From CAZDWZ01 sp964509425 (GTDB lineage: Bacteria; Bdellovibrionota_C; UBA2361; SZUA-149; CAZDWZ01): a stretch of DNA of 64,000 nucleotides. Every line of letters begins with the position of its first letter. Positions within the stretch are counted from its first letter, which is position 1. Below the pieces are notes generated by a model, which saw only the letters and a list, made by a program, of their open reading frames with translations, did not search any database and was not told the DNA's origin. The translations under genes were made by a program, and so were the position numbers. The DNA lies in NCBI GenBank assembly GCA_964509425.1, contig CAZDWZ010000010.1:1-64000 (forward strand), given 5' to 3'. Of the stretch, positions 10,318-18,899 are shown piece after piece.

Positions 10318-10484
10318 TCAGCGGATGTTCTCCGTGTCGTTGAAGTAATGCTTTCCCGGTGGATCGTGTGGGTCTGGTTCGGAGAGGCGGAACCCGGCGC
10401 CATGGTGAACTCGACGTCCTCAGGACATTTCGCTTTAAACGTCTCGATCTCCCGTCTCAGTCCAGCTTCTGGTGCGAGAGGCAT
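10318..10484 (-). pseudogene. Remnant of a paralogue of the 10664-11272 gene
   Basis: The minus strand encodes REIETFKAKCPEDVEF and NQTHTIHR, matching EIAKFDEQYPDEGSYDV and DQRHSVHR of the neighbouring gene. Right after that the frame shifts. In the shifted frame KHYFNDTENIR followed by TGA matches the C-terminal GYYNDTGRYPL of the neighbour. About 60 residues of the middle of the domain and the whole N-terminal part are missing, so this is a copy broken by an internal deletion with frameshift. It is the last unit of the minus-strand series beginning at 15293. Confidence 0.55.
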
Positions 10485-10663
10485 AGTTTGATGAAGCGAA
10501 TAATTTTTGTGCTTGTTGTAGCGCTCTCGAAAGCTGCTCCAACGGACCTATCCCTCCTTGGACCTGATGCGACTCTGAACCTCGATAAGCAAAAATTTCA
10601 CTCTTCTGGGCGATGCAACAGCGAAAGCATCAGGGGCTCGCCTGATGCCTCGCAAAATCGGTG

Positions 10664-11272
10664 CTATTCGCTCCGCCTGGTGAGCGGATATCTTCCCGTG
10701 TCGTTGTAGTATCCCTTGAACCGTATCGCGGTCACGCCGGTCGCGGTTGCAGCGTCTTGTTGTTCGTTCGGTTCCATGGGCACGAATTGATCTTGCTTGG
10801 CATCATACCGGTCACGCCTCACGTAACATTCTCCGGTGAACGGGTTTCGACGGATGATGGTTCTTTCGGCGACTTCTTGCCCGTTTACTTTGTTCGACAC
10901 GGTAATCACGAGTGCCGAGCCACGCCGGTGAACGCTGTGACGCTGGTCAGGAGAAGCGGGATCTCTCGGCACGTCGTACGAGCCCTCGTCCGGATATTGC
11001 TCGTCGAATTTTGCGATTTCGTCCTGCAGTCCTTTGTCAGCGCGCACGTATCCGGCTGGAACTCGATTGACATCTGCAGCGAGCGAGTCGAACGTTTGAA
11101 GGGCCTTGCCCATCACATGCTGACTCATCAACCCCTGAATCCCCGCCTTCACACCTTCAACGGCCCGCTCGGTGAGCGGCGGAAGCCGGAGATTATCTAT
11201 TCTCGGATCGGACTCTCCTTCCGCTTTCGTGAAGCGGCCTAAACCTTTTTCAAGAACCATTTGACCTGCCAT
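10664..11272 (-). CDS. Protein with the 'PEDG-RNPxTG' repeat-family domain
   Basis: The start ATG at 11272 (MAGQMVLEKGLGRF) follows a strong GGAGGAG five bases upstream; an earlier in-frame ATG lacks such a site. The N-terminal 90 residues are helical. The C-terminal domain (about 95-200) contains YPDEGSYDVP, VITVSNKVNGQEV, RTIIRRNPFTGECYVRR and a closing GYYNDTGRYPL. The same ordered motifs occur in the proteins at 12171-13169 and 13253-13768 and in the remnant next door. No signal peptide is seen. The function is unknown. The series of tandem paralogues suggests duplication and diversification, as in effector or self/non-self families, but that is inference. Confidence 0.7.
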   Translation of the reverse strand: MAGQMVLEKGLGRFTKAEGESDPRIDNLRLPPLTERAVEGVKAGIQGLMSQHVMGKALQTFDSLAADVNRVPAGYVRADKGLQDEIAKFDEQYPDEGSYDVPRDPASPDQRHSVHRRGSALVITVSNKVNGQEVAERTIIRRNPFTGECYVRRDRYDAKQDQFVPMEPNEQQDAATATGVTAIRFKGYYNDTGRYPLTRRSE

Positions 11273-11431
11273 TTCTCCTCCATGATTTATTTTGAAGGCG
11301 AGCGCTCTCCGCTCCACGCTTCATGTTCTCAGTCGATATGAGAAGCGACGAGCTGTCGCGGTTAAGGAAAGATAAACGGAAGATAAACGACTTTCGCGAG
11401 TGTGTTTGAGAGTTGAGCCCGCGCGGCCGCC

Positions 11432-12112
11432 TCAGCGATCGGATGATGACGCCCGCTTCACGGGGAGGACTTCGCGAAATTCCGACTGTCCGCAATTTTT
11501 CCGCCCGATCGCGGTCAGAGCCGCACCCCACGGCACGGCCAAACAACCGGCGCCGATCCACGTCGACTCGGATGCTCGTCCGATCCCAAATCGGAAATCA
11601 GCGGGAAGGAGATCCCGGCTCGTCCACTTTTCCCTCCCAAAAAGCCGGTTCCACCAGCTCAATCTCCCGTATTCAAGGCTGATACCCGGGAGCCGGGGTC
11701 CGAGTGTATAACGCTCTTCGTTAATTTTGGTGCAGCGAAGCTGAAGCTTCACAGCTCCGGCGCTGGATTTCGCTTCCGTAGGATCACGTCTGATTCCGGT
11801 CATCACCGATCCGTCCGGGCAAGCACCACCGACGAAGAAAAATTCCGTTGTGAGGCTCTCAGGCGGCATAGGACAGCAGGAAAATTTCAGAGCTCGCTCT
11901 TCGAGCGGCCGCTCGGCACCGACGAGAGGTGAATGAAAAACCACGGCAGTTCCGGTGTTGCACGTGCCTGCGCCAGCAATCATTCCCCAGCTTTTTTGCT
12001 CAGGGCTGTATCCGTCGCATGGCAGATGTTCGGCGAAGACAGGGGCAGAGAATTCGCAGACAAAAAGCGCCAGCAGAGCGAAGGCAGTGACAAAAGCAGA
12101 ATGATGTGCCAT
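11432..12112 (-). CDS. Secreted Cys-rich protein, paralogue of the 154-1035 product
   Basis: The start at 12112 gives a good signal peptide (MAHHSAFVTAFALLALFV, cleavage near APVFA); no clear ribosome binding site is visible. The mature part carries the Cys-rich domain: PCDGYSPEQKSWG, SCCPMPPESL, CPDGSVMTGI, LRCTKINEERYTLG, GAGCLAVPWGAAL and a final QSEFREVL. These match, in order, the motifs of 154-1035 and of the C-terminal part of 50673-52676. About 200 mature residues appear to be the domain alone, so this is its minimal form. It lies within the minus-strand series of modular protein genes, 58 bases after the stop of the 12171-13169 gene. Confidence 0.75.
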   Translation of the reverse strand: MAHHSAFVTAFALLALFVCEFSAPVFAEHLPCDGYSPEQKSWGMIAGAGTCNTGTAVVFHSPLVGAERPLEERALKFSCCPMPPESLTTEFFFVGGACPDGSVMTGIRRDPTEAKSSAGAVKLQLRCTKINEERYTLGPRLPGISLEYGRLSWWNRLFGREKWTSRDLLPADFRFGIGRASESTWIGAGCLAVPWGAALTAIGRKNCGQSEFREVLPVKRASSSDR

Positions 12113-12170
12113 GCGAAAAAACGATCCGATTCCACCAGCAGAATGGCATGTTCCCCGCAGCTTGGCATTT

Positions 12171-13169
12171 CTATTCGTGGAGCCGATCGTCCCACTCGGA
12201 GCGTTGAACACGTGCGGTGTTAAAATCCTTCAGCCACTTGTGTGCGATGCCATCCGCGCCGGCAGTTGTCTCTTGCTCTTCCTCGGGCATGATCACCCAA
12301 CCGCGCTCCCCCATCCTCATCCTCTTGACCGAAACTTCTCCGGTGATTGGATTTCTTGTGATAAACGTATGCCGCTCTTCCTCTTTGCCGTTTACGGTGG
12401 CCGTCGTCGCAAAGCAGAGCGTGTCCCCCACCTTGTACATGCGGCGGCCATCGGGAAGATCGTAGATGCCATCTTCAGGACAACGAGCCACAAACTTATT
12501 ATACTCCGCCGTCACTTCTTCACCCGCGGGTACTGATCCCCATGGAAGCGCCGTTTTGGATTTGAAATACGAAAATTTCTCCCACGCATAGTGGAACGGA
12601 TTAAATTCGTGCATGCTCTGCCGGCCAGGATGTTTCGGCCAGTCGAGAATCCTACTAAGGATCCCATCGTCGAGCCGGGCATCCAATTGTCCGTATGGTC
12701 CGACTTGCGTCCAGGGCTCGCCGTAGCCTTTTCGCGAGATGCGGACGACTGTGTACGTGCCTCTGGAGCCTTTGTCTTTCCGGCAGATGTACACGTCGGC
12801 CTCTCCGCCCGGTTGATAAACAGAGACCACGAACGTGTCGTCATCAAGCGAACGCATCGTCCATTCCGTGTCGCCTAATTTGAAATGCTGCACGCCTCCC
12901 GCTTTTTTTGTCGCCTCGTGATGTTCTGCAATCTTTTTGGAGATTCCAGGATTTGCCCACATTCCCTCCGGCACTCTGCCGTTTACAACATACCCTCTTT
13001 CACGAAGCGGATCCGGAGCGGGCTTTACGGGGTCGGCACTTACCGCGGGCTCGTGAGCAACCTCGGAGCTCCGTGCTGGAAGAACGAGCGGTCTTATCAC
13101 GGCATCCTGCGGAACCTTGGCTTCCTCTATCGCACTCTTTCTCACGCGAGATTCATGGAACACGGACAT
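12171..13169 (-). CDS. Two-domain modular protein combining both shuffled domains
   Basis: Starts MSVFHESRVRKSAIEEAK with AGGAGG five bases upstream. Residues 60-165 form domain A: QHFKLGDTEWTMRSLDDDT, VVSVYQPGGEADVYICRK, YTVVRISRKGYGEPWT. Domain A also occurs at the C-terminus of the 14106-15293 product (AHFKHGDTRWSMQSVDNET). Residues 225-325 form domain B: RCPEDGIYDLPDGRRMYKVGD, TATVNGKEEERHTFITRNPI, TGEVSVKR, GIAHKWLKDF. Domain B is shared with 13253-13768 and 10664-11272. The gene therefore joins two modules found separately elsewhere in the cluster. There is no signal peptide. The first residues resemble MPIFHDRN of the 42721 protein. The biochemical role is unknown. Confidence 0.75.
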   Translation of the reverse strand: MSVFHESRVRKSAIEEAKVPQDAVIRPLVLPARSSEVAHEPAVSADPVKPAPDPLRERGYVVNGRVPEGMWANPGISKKIAEHHEATKKAGGVQHFKLGDTEWTMRSLDDDTFVVSVYQPGGEADVYICRKDKGSRGTYTVVRISRKGYGEPWTQVGPYGQLDARLDDGILSRILDWPKHPGRQSMHEFNPFHYAWEKFSYFKSKTALPWGSVPAGEEVTAEYNKFVARCPEDGIYDLPDGRRMYKVGDTLCFATTATVNGKEEERHTFITRNPITGEVSVKRMRMGERGWVIMPEEEQETTAGADGIAHKWLKDFNTARVQRSEWDDRLHE

Positions 13170-13252
13170 ACAAACCTCCTAAAACCGTTGCCTCGGCGCA
13201 CCAGCCACCACAATGACTGCTGCAAAGAGCATCGCCGATTCGGAAACGAGAC

Positions 13253-13768
13253 TTATTCCACCCGGAGAACTTTTCCACTGCACATTTTAGTGAGTGTCTT
13301 GTGCGCAATTCCGCCCTTTTTCGCAGCATCTCGTTGATCGCCGTGAACCGTCGGATCGTGCCCGGGATGAATCCCCCGAAACTCTTCCCGGTAGACGAGA
13401 ACTTTTCCGGTGATTGGATCTCTTGAGACTGTCGTTGTGCGGTAGAGCTGTTTCCCTTCGTCACCTTCCCAGGTCGAGAACCAGATTCTGTCTCCGCGCT
13501 TATGGACGTACTGTCCGCCCGGCAGCCTATAGATTCCATCCTCCGGAAAGCGTTTGAGGGTCTCCTCATACGCCGCCGCTGTTTCGGGATCGGCAGGAAC
13601 CGCTTGGTACGGAACGGCATGAGCTCTGTTGCTCAGCTTCTGGAGCTTTTCTCCGCCGCCGGCGAAAGGGTCGCTTTCCACCGGCTCATCCGCAACAACG
13701 CGCACGGGAAGTTGCAGTTCCCGAATTGTATTCACGCTTGCTGCCTTTCTTCTTAGCTCCTGAAACAT
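13253..13768 (-). CDS. Single-domain member of the 'PEDG-RNPxTG' family
   Basis: A 171-residue protein starting MFQELRRKAASVNTIREL, with a GAGGGG/AAAGGG ribosome binding site. Domain B spans about 70-165: RFPEDGIYRLPGGQYVHKRGD, RIWFSTWEGDEGKQLYRTTTV, SRDPITGKVLVYREEF and GIAHKTLTKM. It is the closest of the cluster genes to the C-terminal half of the 12171-13169 product. It is preceded by a short helical N-terminus and has no leader peptide. It lies between the small protein gene at 13809-14057 and the two-domain gene and is probably in the same transcript, with intergenic gaps of 40 and 83 bases. Confidence 0.7.
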   Translation of the reverse strand: MFQELRRKAASVNTIRELQLPVRVVADEPVESDPFAGGGEKLQKLSNRAHAVPYQAVPADPETAAAYEETLKRFPEDGIYRLPGGQYVHKRGDRIWFSTWEGDEGKQLYRTTTVSRDPITGKVLVYREEFRGIHPGHDPTVHGDQRDAAKKGGIAHKTLTKMCSGKVLRVE

Positions 13769-13808
13769 TCCCTTTTCCCCTCGAAACGACGTTCTTCAAT
13801 CTGAACGG

Positions 13809-14057
13809 CTATTTGTTCTCTTTGCCCGGGCTCTCCGAAACAATCGGGAGCATCGCCCCGGAATCAGGAGGACCATCCATCAGCGCTTCTTTTCCCGGAA
13901 GAATGAGCTGCCTGATGCGATACCTGTCGAGCGCATCACCGACTAACTCCACCCAATGTTCCCCAACCGGTGGCGGGAGAAGCAGTGGAGGCAGCGGATC
14001 GAGAAGCGCCTCGCTTGGCGGTTCATCCGGGGCGCCGCGTCTTCGAACATTGCTCAT
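13809..14057 (-). CDS. Small proline-rich protein
   Basis: An 82-residue frame starting MSNVRRRGAPDEPPSEA, with AGAGGA just upstream. It has a proline/leucine-rich stretch (LLDPLPPLLLPPPVGEHW), then VELVGDALDRYRIRQLILPG and a polar tail. It sits in the operon-like series between the 14106-15293 and 13253-13768 genes, with gaps of about 40-50 bases on each side. No family is recognised. The ribosome binding site and operon position support it as real; its shortness keeps confidence moderate. Confidence 0.5.
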   Translation of the reverse strand: MSNVRRRGAPDEPPSEALLDPLPPLLLPPPVGEHWVELVGDALDRYRIRQLILPGKEALMDGPPDSGAMLPIVSESPGKENK

Positions 14058-14105
14058 GGTCCTCTTTCAAAATCGGTGAGCACCCGTGTTTTCAGATCCA
14101 ATGGC

Positions 14106-15293
14106 TCAATTGCCCGTCGACTTTGGCGGGGGATTCATCGGGACGTTGACTCCGTCGTCGACGGTTCTATTCCATTTGCTCAGCACCTCTTGAAGGAGAG
14201 TGGTGGCGCCCGTTTCTCCACTCTCGTCCCAAGCGGTCCACGGCTGGCCCGGTCCGCTGTTCCTTACGCGAACGACTTGATACTTTCCGTCTGCGCCGAG
14301 TTTGCAGATGAAGCGATCGCTTCTCCCGTCAGGTTGAGTGATGGTCACGAGCATGGTCTCGTTGTCGACCGATTGCATCGACCATCGTGTATCGCCGTGT
14401 TTGAAGTGTGCGGTGCCGCCTGATTTATTCAATGCGTCGTGCTCGGCCCTCAGCTTCGTGTTCAGTGCTTCATGAGCTTCTTGCTCTTTCGGGCGAACCT
14501 GGCCTGCAATCTCGTGTCCGTGTACAACGATTTTTTCAGGCACCACCGGTACGGGCTCGACTTCCTTCGGTGGAGGCCCGGTCTCCGGTTCAACCTCTTT
14601 CGGCGGTGGTGCTGTTTCCGGTTGGACTTCTTTCGGAGGCGGGGCGGTCTCGGGTGTCGTTGGAGTGCCTACCGGCGGTGCCGGCTCAGCCGCCGGGGGA
14701 ATCGTTCCCGCCGGTGGCACGGTGCTCGGTGCTTCTGCTGCCCTTTTGTGTGCGGCGCGTGCGTCGACGACATACTCCTTTCCGCCCGCAGTCTTTAGAA
14801 CAACTTTCGCGCTCGCCGGATTCTTATGAAAAGTGCAGTGCACCTTCACATAGGTCTTCCCGTCGATAACGACGATGGTGCGCTTCAGCGACATGTCTTC
14901 ATGATTGTAGCCGTTTGCATCCGCTGCGAGCGCGGTGTCATGCCAGCGTCGTCCCGACCAGCCGGTCTTCGGATCATGGTGGGTCGTGTCACACTGATAC
15001 GCCGTTCCCGCCGCTTCTTCGGCGGGGATATACACGGTGACCTCATTTGGATTCTGACCCGGCTCGACCAGGTATCCGCTCGGAAGTTCTGTGGACGGTG
15101 CGGAACTCGCGGCCGGGTTCGTCGCGACGACTGCTTGCGGTTGGCAGGGCACTCCATACGCTGGAGCGGTTCCACACGCCGGCCGCGGGGGGAGAACAGT
15201 CGGAGCATACGGTCTTGGTTGCACTGCGCAAGGCGCGGGACGCTGATACTGACCGCCACCTTGGGCTCGTCGTTGAAAAAGTCTCTCTGCCAT
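14106..15293 (-). CDS. Proline-rich modular protein, homologous in layout to the 58962-61436 product
   Basis: A 395-residue protein starting MAERLFQRRAQGGG. Residues 15-65 are rich in Pro, Cys and Ala. A beta-rich domain follows (about 70-185; LKRTIVVIDGKTYVKVHCTF, VVLKTAGGKEYVVDA), similar to TKTEPNVDGMVTVRVYFKN and DVIVRTADGKSHLLKI in the 58962 protein. Next comes a Pro/Glu linker with the repeated unit PETxPPPKEVxPE (about 205-250), and then domain A (about 275-385; AHFKHGDTRWSMQSVDNET, TITQPDGRSDRFIC), shared with 12171-13169. No signal peptide is visible. It is the first gene of a minus-strand series and is divergent from the kinase gene at 15573. Confidence 0.75.
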   Translation of the reverse strand: MAERLFQRRAQGGGQYQRPAPCAVQPRPYAPTVLPPRPACGTAPAYGVPCQPQAVVATNPAASSAPSTELPSGYLVEPGQNPNEVTVYIPAEEAAGTAYQCDTTHHDPKTGWSGRRWHDTALAADANGYNHEDMSLKRTIVVIDGKTYVKVHCTFHKNPASAKVVLKTAGGKEYVVDARAAHKRAAEAPSTVPPAGTIPPAAEPAPPVGTPTTPETAPPPKEVQPETAPPPKEVEPETGPPPKEVEPVPVVPEKIVVHGHEIAGQVRPKEQEAHEALNTKLRAEHDALNKSGGTAHFKHGDTRWSMQSVDNETMLVTITQPDGRSDRFICKLGADGKYQVVRVRNSGPGQPWTAWDESGETGATTLLQEVLSKWNRTVDDGVNVPMNPPPKSTGN

Positions 15294-15572
15294 ACTTCCA
15301 AACCTCCAAATAATTTGTCTGTGTGCCGTTCCATCCGTCTTCCGGCGGCGCGCGATACACGTGGAAAATTATTGAGGTGAATGCGCCCAGTGGCGTAAGG
15401 TTCCGTAAATGCTTTGCAATCCATTCTTCCCGACGGCTCATGGGAATTGTTAACAAGTCGTTAACGGACTGTTTTCTGAACCCGGAATCCGGACCTCAGA
15501 ACATCGAGAGTCATCTCCGGGGAAAACGCACCGGCCGGAGACTCTGGGAGTCGAAAAAGCATCTCGTAACGT
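15294..15572. promoter_or_regulatory. Divergent promoter region with a GTTAAC direct repeat
   Basis: The spacer between the modular-protein series (leftward) and the kinase/regulator operon (rightward) contains GTTAACAAGTCGTTAAC at 15449-15465: two GTTAAC half-sites whose starts are 11 bases apart, about one helical turn. OmpR-family regulators bind such direct repeats. Related motifs lie upstream of the two small genes at 19766 and 20112. I infer that this is a binding site of the regulator encoded at 18896-19645. Confidence 0.5.
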
Positions 15573-18500
15573 ATGGCTTCAACACTCGGGAAAATTCGGA
15601 GAAGTTTCGCCGCCGCGGCCCTGCTCGCCGCTCTCCTCGTTCTCGCCGCAGCTTGGTTCGTTCTCCAGAATGCCTGGGATGTTCTGCCGCAGCTCATCTA
15701 TCGAAACACTGGCGCCTATGCCGCTACGAGAGTACGAGATTTCTTGAATGCCGGGCGTGACCTTCCCGGGGCGCTCTCCGCGGTGACCGCAGAATTCGAG
15801 CGTGACCTGCCGGGGAGCTTCGTGAGCGCACTTTCCGGCGGACGCGCGTTTTACCCGGACAACATGATTTGCTCGCCCGCCGGTCCGAACGTGAACACGG
15901 CGCTCTTCGAAATGTTCCGCGGGCCTCTGCAACCCTTGTATCCCCTTCCCTACATTCCCGTTTGCCGAGAACAAGAGTCTCTGCTGGGCGGAGGAATCGT
16001 GACCAATTCCAACGATCCCGCGCTCGTCACGCTTACCACTTTTGGGAGTGAGCTCTCGGGAGAGAGAAACTTCGCACAATACCTCCGGACCTTTTTTGTA
16101 GGAGCGATTCTCCCGCTTTTCTTTTTTGCGCTGTGGATCGTGCTTTGGGAGAGATTCTTCCGGCGCCTCCTTGCAAAGAGCACGCTGCGGGCAGCAGAGA
16201 AGGCGAAAAATTTCGCAGCCGGAGACTTACACAGCCGCTTTGAAGCGGGTGATTTTCCTGAGCATCAACAGCTTGCGGAGACATTCAATTCACTCGCCGA
16301 GGGCGTTTCCCGGAGAATCCGCCGGTTGAAAGACGACGAAGCGAAGCGCCGCGGAATCCTTGCGGAGCTCGCCCATGATCTTCGAACACCCATGACGGCG
16401 ATAGAAGGTTGCATCTCGCTCTTGGAAGAGCCGTCTACTCCGGTGGAAAAACGCACTCACTATCTTCATCTCATCGACATGGGTACGGCCGCTCAGGAGG
16501 ATATTGCCACCCGCCTCGGTGAGCTCGCGAACTTGGATTCAGTTGTTGAGAGTATCGAATTCACCGAAGTCGATGTCCCGCAGCTTTTGCAGGCTGTTCT
16601 ACGACTCAGCGAACCGATGGCGAGGCGAAAATCAATTTCCGTGACGAGCTCGCCGCGGGAAGATTCGAGATTCGTCCGGGGAAATGCCGAATTGCTGAAG
16701 CGGGCGATTCTCAATCTCGTCGACAATGCCGTGCGGCACACGGCGGAGGGGGGATCAATCAGCATCTCCTCCGGCTCTGAACCTGAAGGGAAATTCTACT
16801 TTGAAGTCGAAGACAGTGGGAACGAAGCCGGGTTTAATCTGGTCAACGACATTTCGAGCGCGAAGCATCCTGCACGAATCGGACTCGGACTCGCCATTGT
16901 CGATCGTATCGCCGGTCTCCATCGAGGTTTTGTCGAGTTTCTAAGGCGAGAGCCCGCCGGAACGACGGTGCGTCTCCATCTGCATTCCGCTCTCGGGATT
17001 CCGCAAAACTCAGACGCGGAGAAAGAACGGACTGAAACCAAGCAAAACGAAAGGCCGCCGAGCGATCGACGTGTGGCCGAGGTGATCTTCCTCACAACTT
17101 GTTGCCTCATGGCGCTCACCCAATTCGTTGGGGTGCGAGGCGCGCTTCTTGTACTGCCGATGGCCGGCCTCCTGCTCGCGTTTTTGCCGCGTCTGCTCTT
17201 CCGGAGGAGTTCTCCGTTCCTCGACATCGGCGCCGCGGCAGCCTTCCTGTCTCTTGCGCTCCTCGAAAATGCTTTCGGGCCGATGCAAGTCGGGTGCGGC
17301 ATGTTCACCGTCTCCGCCGTGTATCACCTTTCCCGATCGTTCCCGGAACCTCTTTCGGCCGTTCCGGTGGCTGCGGGTGCGCTCCTTATCGTCTCGCTCT
17401 TCTCGCTCATGCCCGGGCCGCAGCTGCTCACGATGGGCCTGTCCATCGGTTTGTGGTCGGTCCTCATCTCGTGGAGCTCTCAATGGACCCTCCCGATGAG
17501 GCGTGCCGGAAACTGGTTCGGTGCCGTGAGCTTGGTCGGAGCGGGGCTCTTCGTGTTTCTTATCGCCGGGAGTTTGTATCGCACCGTGCTGGTCTCACTT
17601 CACGAGACGGCAACACGAAATATCGGAAAGCCTGTCCAAAATCTCGTGAGCGACCTTGCAACCCTGACTTCCAATTCTGAGTGGCGAAACGCGAGGATCC
17701 TGCAATCCTCCTTCGTTAACCCGCTCTATGATTTTGGGTTTTTTGATTCATCAGGAAAGCTCCTCCTTCAGACGGGATGGGACAGACCGAAGGAATTGGA
17801 GACCAACGGCGGGGTCCCTCCCGCAGTGGGCCTCACCCGAGAGAGCTTTCGACATTCGCAGATGGCATCTCCCATTTGCGCCGGTGAATCTTGCCCCGTG
17901 CTTCGCGCCCGAATCCCGAGTCTCGAAGCGGAGGCAATCGCGATTCGAGAAATCTCAGCACTTCTCATCCCATTCACGGTGTTCGGAATCGTCGCACTCG
18001 TTCTGATTTTTACGGCGCTATCCTTTTATTGGGATTATCTCTTTCGGTATGATTTCGAGCCTCTTCAAACCGGACTGCGGAGATATCTCTCAGGCTCGTA
18101 TGATCGGCCGATAGCGATCCCCGCCGAAAACGATCTTGCTCCACTCGGGCACTCCCTCGACTCTCTCGCCGAACGCATTCCGGCCCTCGAAAACGCCATA
18201 GCCGACGAACGTTTTCGACTTCGGACGTTTCTTGTTCGTGCATCCTCAACTCTTTCAGCTGGGGCTCGTGCGATCCGAGATTCGATGGCGGAGTTCCGGC
18301 ATTCTCCGGTCTCTGAGAATTTTTTGAACCTGGATCTCGCCTCCGCTTCGCAACGAAAAATCATTCAAAATCTCTTCCTGATGTCCTATCCGGGGGAGCG
18401 CATCGAGACCAAGCATCGAGAAACGTTCTTCATCGGAGAGGCAGTATCGGATGAACTTGAACGGCTCATGGAGCTTTCCGGCGCATCGGTGCATGCCGAT

Positions 18501-18899
18501 ATCATGAAAGACGACCCGCCGATATTCATCTCGTCCGCGGTGTTCATTCAATCAGTGCGCCTGCTGCTTCAGGCGGCATTTGAACGATCTGCGGCTCAGA
18601 GTCCGATTTCGGTAGCGGTCCGTGAGGTGAGGGACGGCATAGAAGTCGTCGTCAATGATGGTGGAACTCCTCTCTCTCCGGGAACAATCACCTTCCTTCT
18701 CCGGCCGTTCGAGCACGAGAGCCCGGAAGCACCCGACGAAATATTGCCTCCTGCCCTGCAGGGGTACTCTCTCGCGGCAATCGCTCAGCTGCTCTCCGAA
18801 TCGGGCGCGAAGCTTTCTCTCTCAGGCGGTCCGAACGGAGGCTTGGAATACACTCTCTTCTTTCCCCGTGAGGAACGCTGTGTCATGGAGGAACGGTGA
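15573..18899 (+). CDS. Double sensor histidine kinase with a degenerate second kinase half
   Basis: A 1108-residue membrane protein with the same unusual layout as the 1022-4096 product. Module one: TM near 12-32, an external Cys-containing region to about 170, TM near 172-193, HAMP-like linker, H-box AELAHDLRTPM with His near 268, N-box NLVDNAVRHT with the key Asn near 385, a reduced G1 (EDSGNEAG) and G2 RIGLGLAIV. Module two (from about 500): five to six TM segments, an external loop near 670-790 with two cysteines, TM near 797-820 and a cytosolic tail of 280 residues. That tail has no recognisable phospho-acceptor His and only a vague ATPase-like end (VVVNDGGTPLSPG). Its stop overlaps the regulator start (GTGA). 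Confidence 0.88.
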   Translation: MASTLGKIRRSFAAAALLAALLVLAAAWFVLQNAWDVLPQLIYRNTGAYAATRVRDFLNAGRDLPGALSAVTAEFERDLPGSFVSALSGGRAFYPDNMICSPAGPNVNTALFEMFRGPLQPLYPLPYIPVCREQESLLGGGIVTNSNDPALVTLTTFGSELSGERNFAQYLRTFFVGAILPLFFFALWIVLWERFFRRLLAKSTLRAAEKAKNFAAGDLHSRFEAGDFPEHQQLAETFNSLAEGVSRRIRRLKDDEAKRRGILAELAHDLRTPMTAIEGCISLLEEPSTPVEKRTHYLHLIDMGTAAQEDIATRLGELANLDSVVESIEFTEVDVPQLLQAVLRLSEPMARRKSISVTSSPREDSRFVRGNAELLKRAILNLVDNAVRHTAEGGSISISSGSEPEGKFYFEVEDSGNEAGFNLVNDISSAKHPARIGLGLAIVDRIAGLHRGFVEFLRREPAGTTVRLHLHSALGIPQNSDAEKERTETKQNERPPSDRRVAEVIFLTTCCLMALTQFVGVRGALLVLPMAGLLLAFLPRLLFRRSSPFLDIGAAAAFLSLALLENAFGPMQVGCGMFTVSAVYHLSRSFPEPLSAVPVAAGALLIVSLFSLMPGPQLLTMGLSIGLWSVLISWSSQWTLPMRRAGNWFGAVSLVGAGLFVFLIAGSLYRTVLVSLHETATRNIGKPVQNLVSDLATLTSNSEWRNARILQSSFVNPLYDFGFFDSSGKLLLQTGWDRPKELETNGGVPPAVGLTRESFRHSQMASPICAGESCPVLRARIPSLEAEAIAIREISALLIPFTVFGIVALVLIFTALSFYWDYLFRYDFEPLQTGLRRYLSGSYDRPIAIPAENDLAPLGHSLDSLAERIPALENAIADERFRLRTFLVRASSTLSAGARAIRDSMAEFRHSPVSENFLNLDLASASQRKIIQNLFLMSYPGERIETKHRETFFIGEAVSDELERLMELSGASVHADIMKDDPPIFISSAVFIQSVRLLLQAAFERSAAQSPISVAVREVRDGIEVVVNDGGTPLSPGTITFLLRPFEHESPEAPDEILPPALQGYSLAAIAQLLSESGAKLSLSGGPNGGLEYTLFFPREERCVMEER

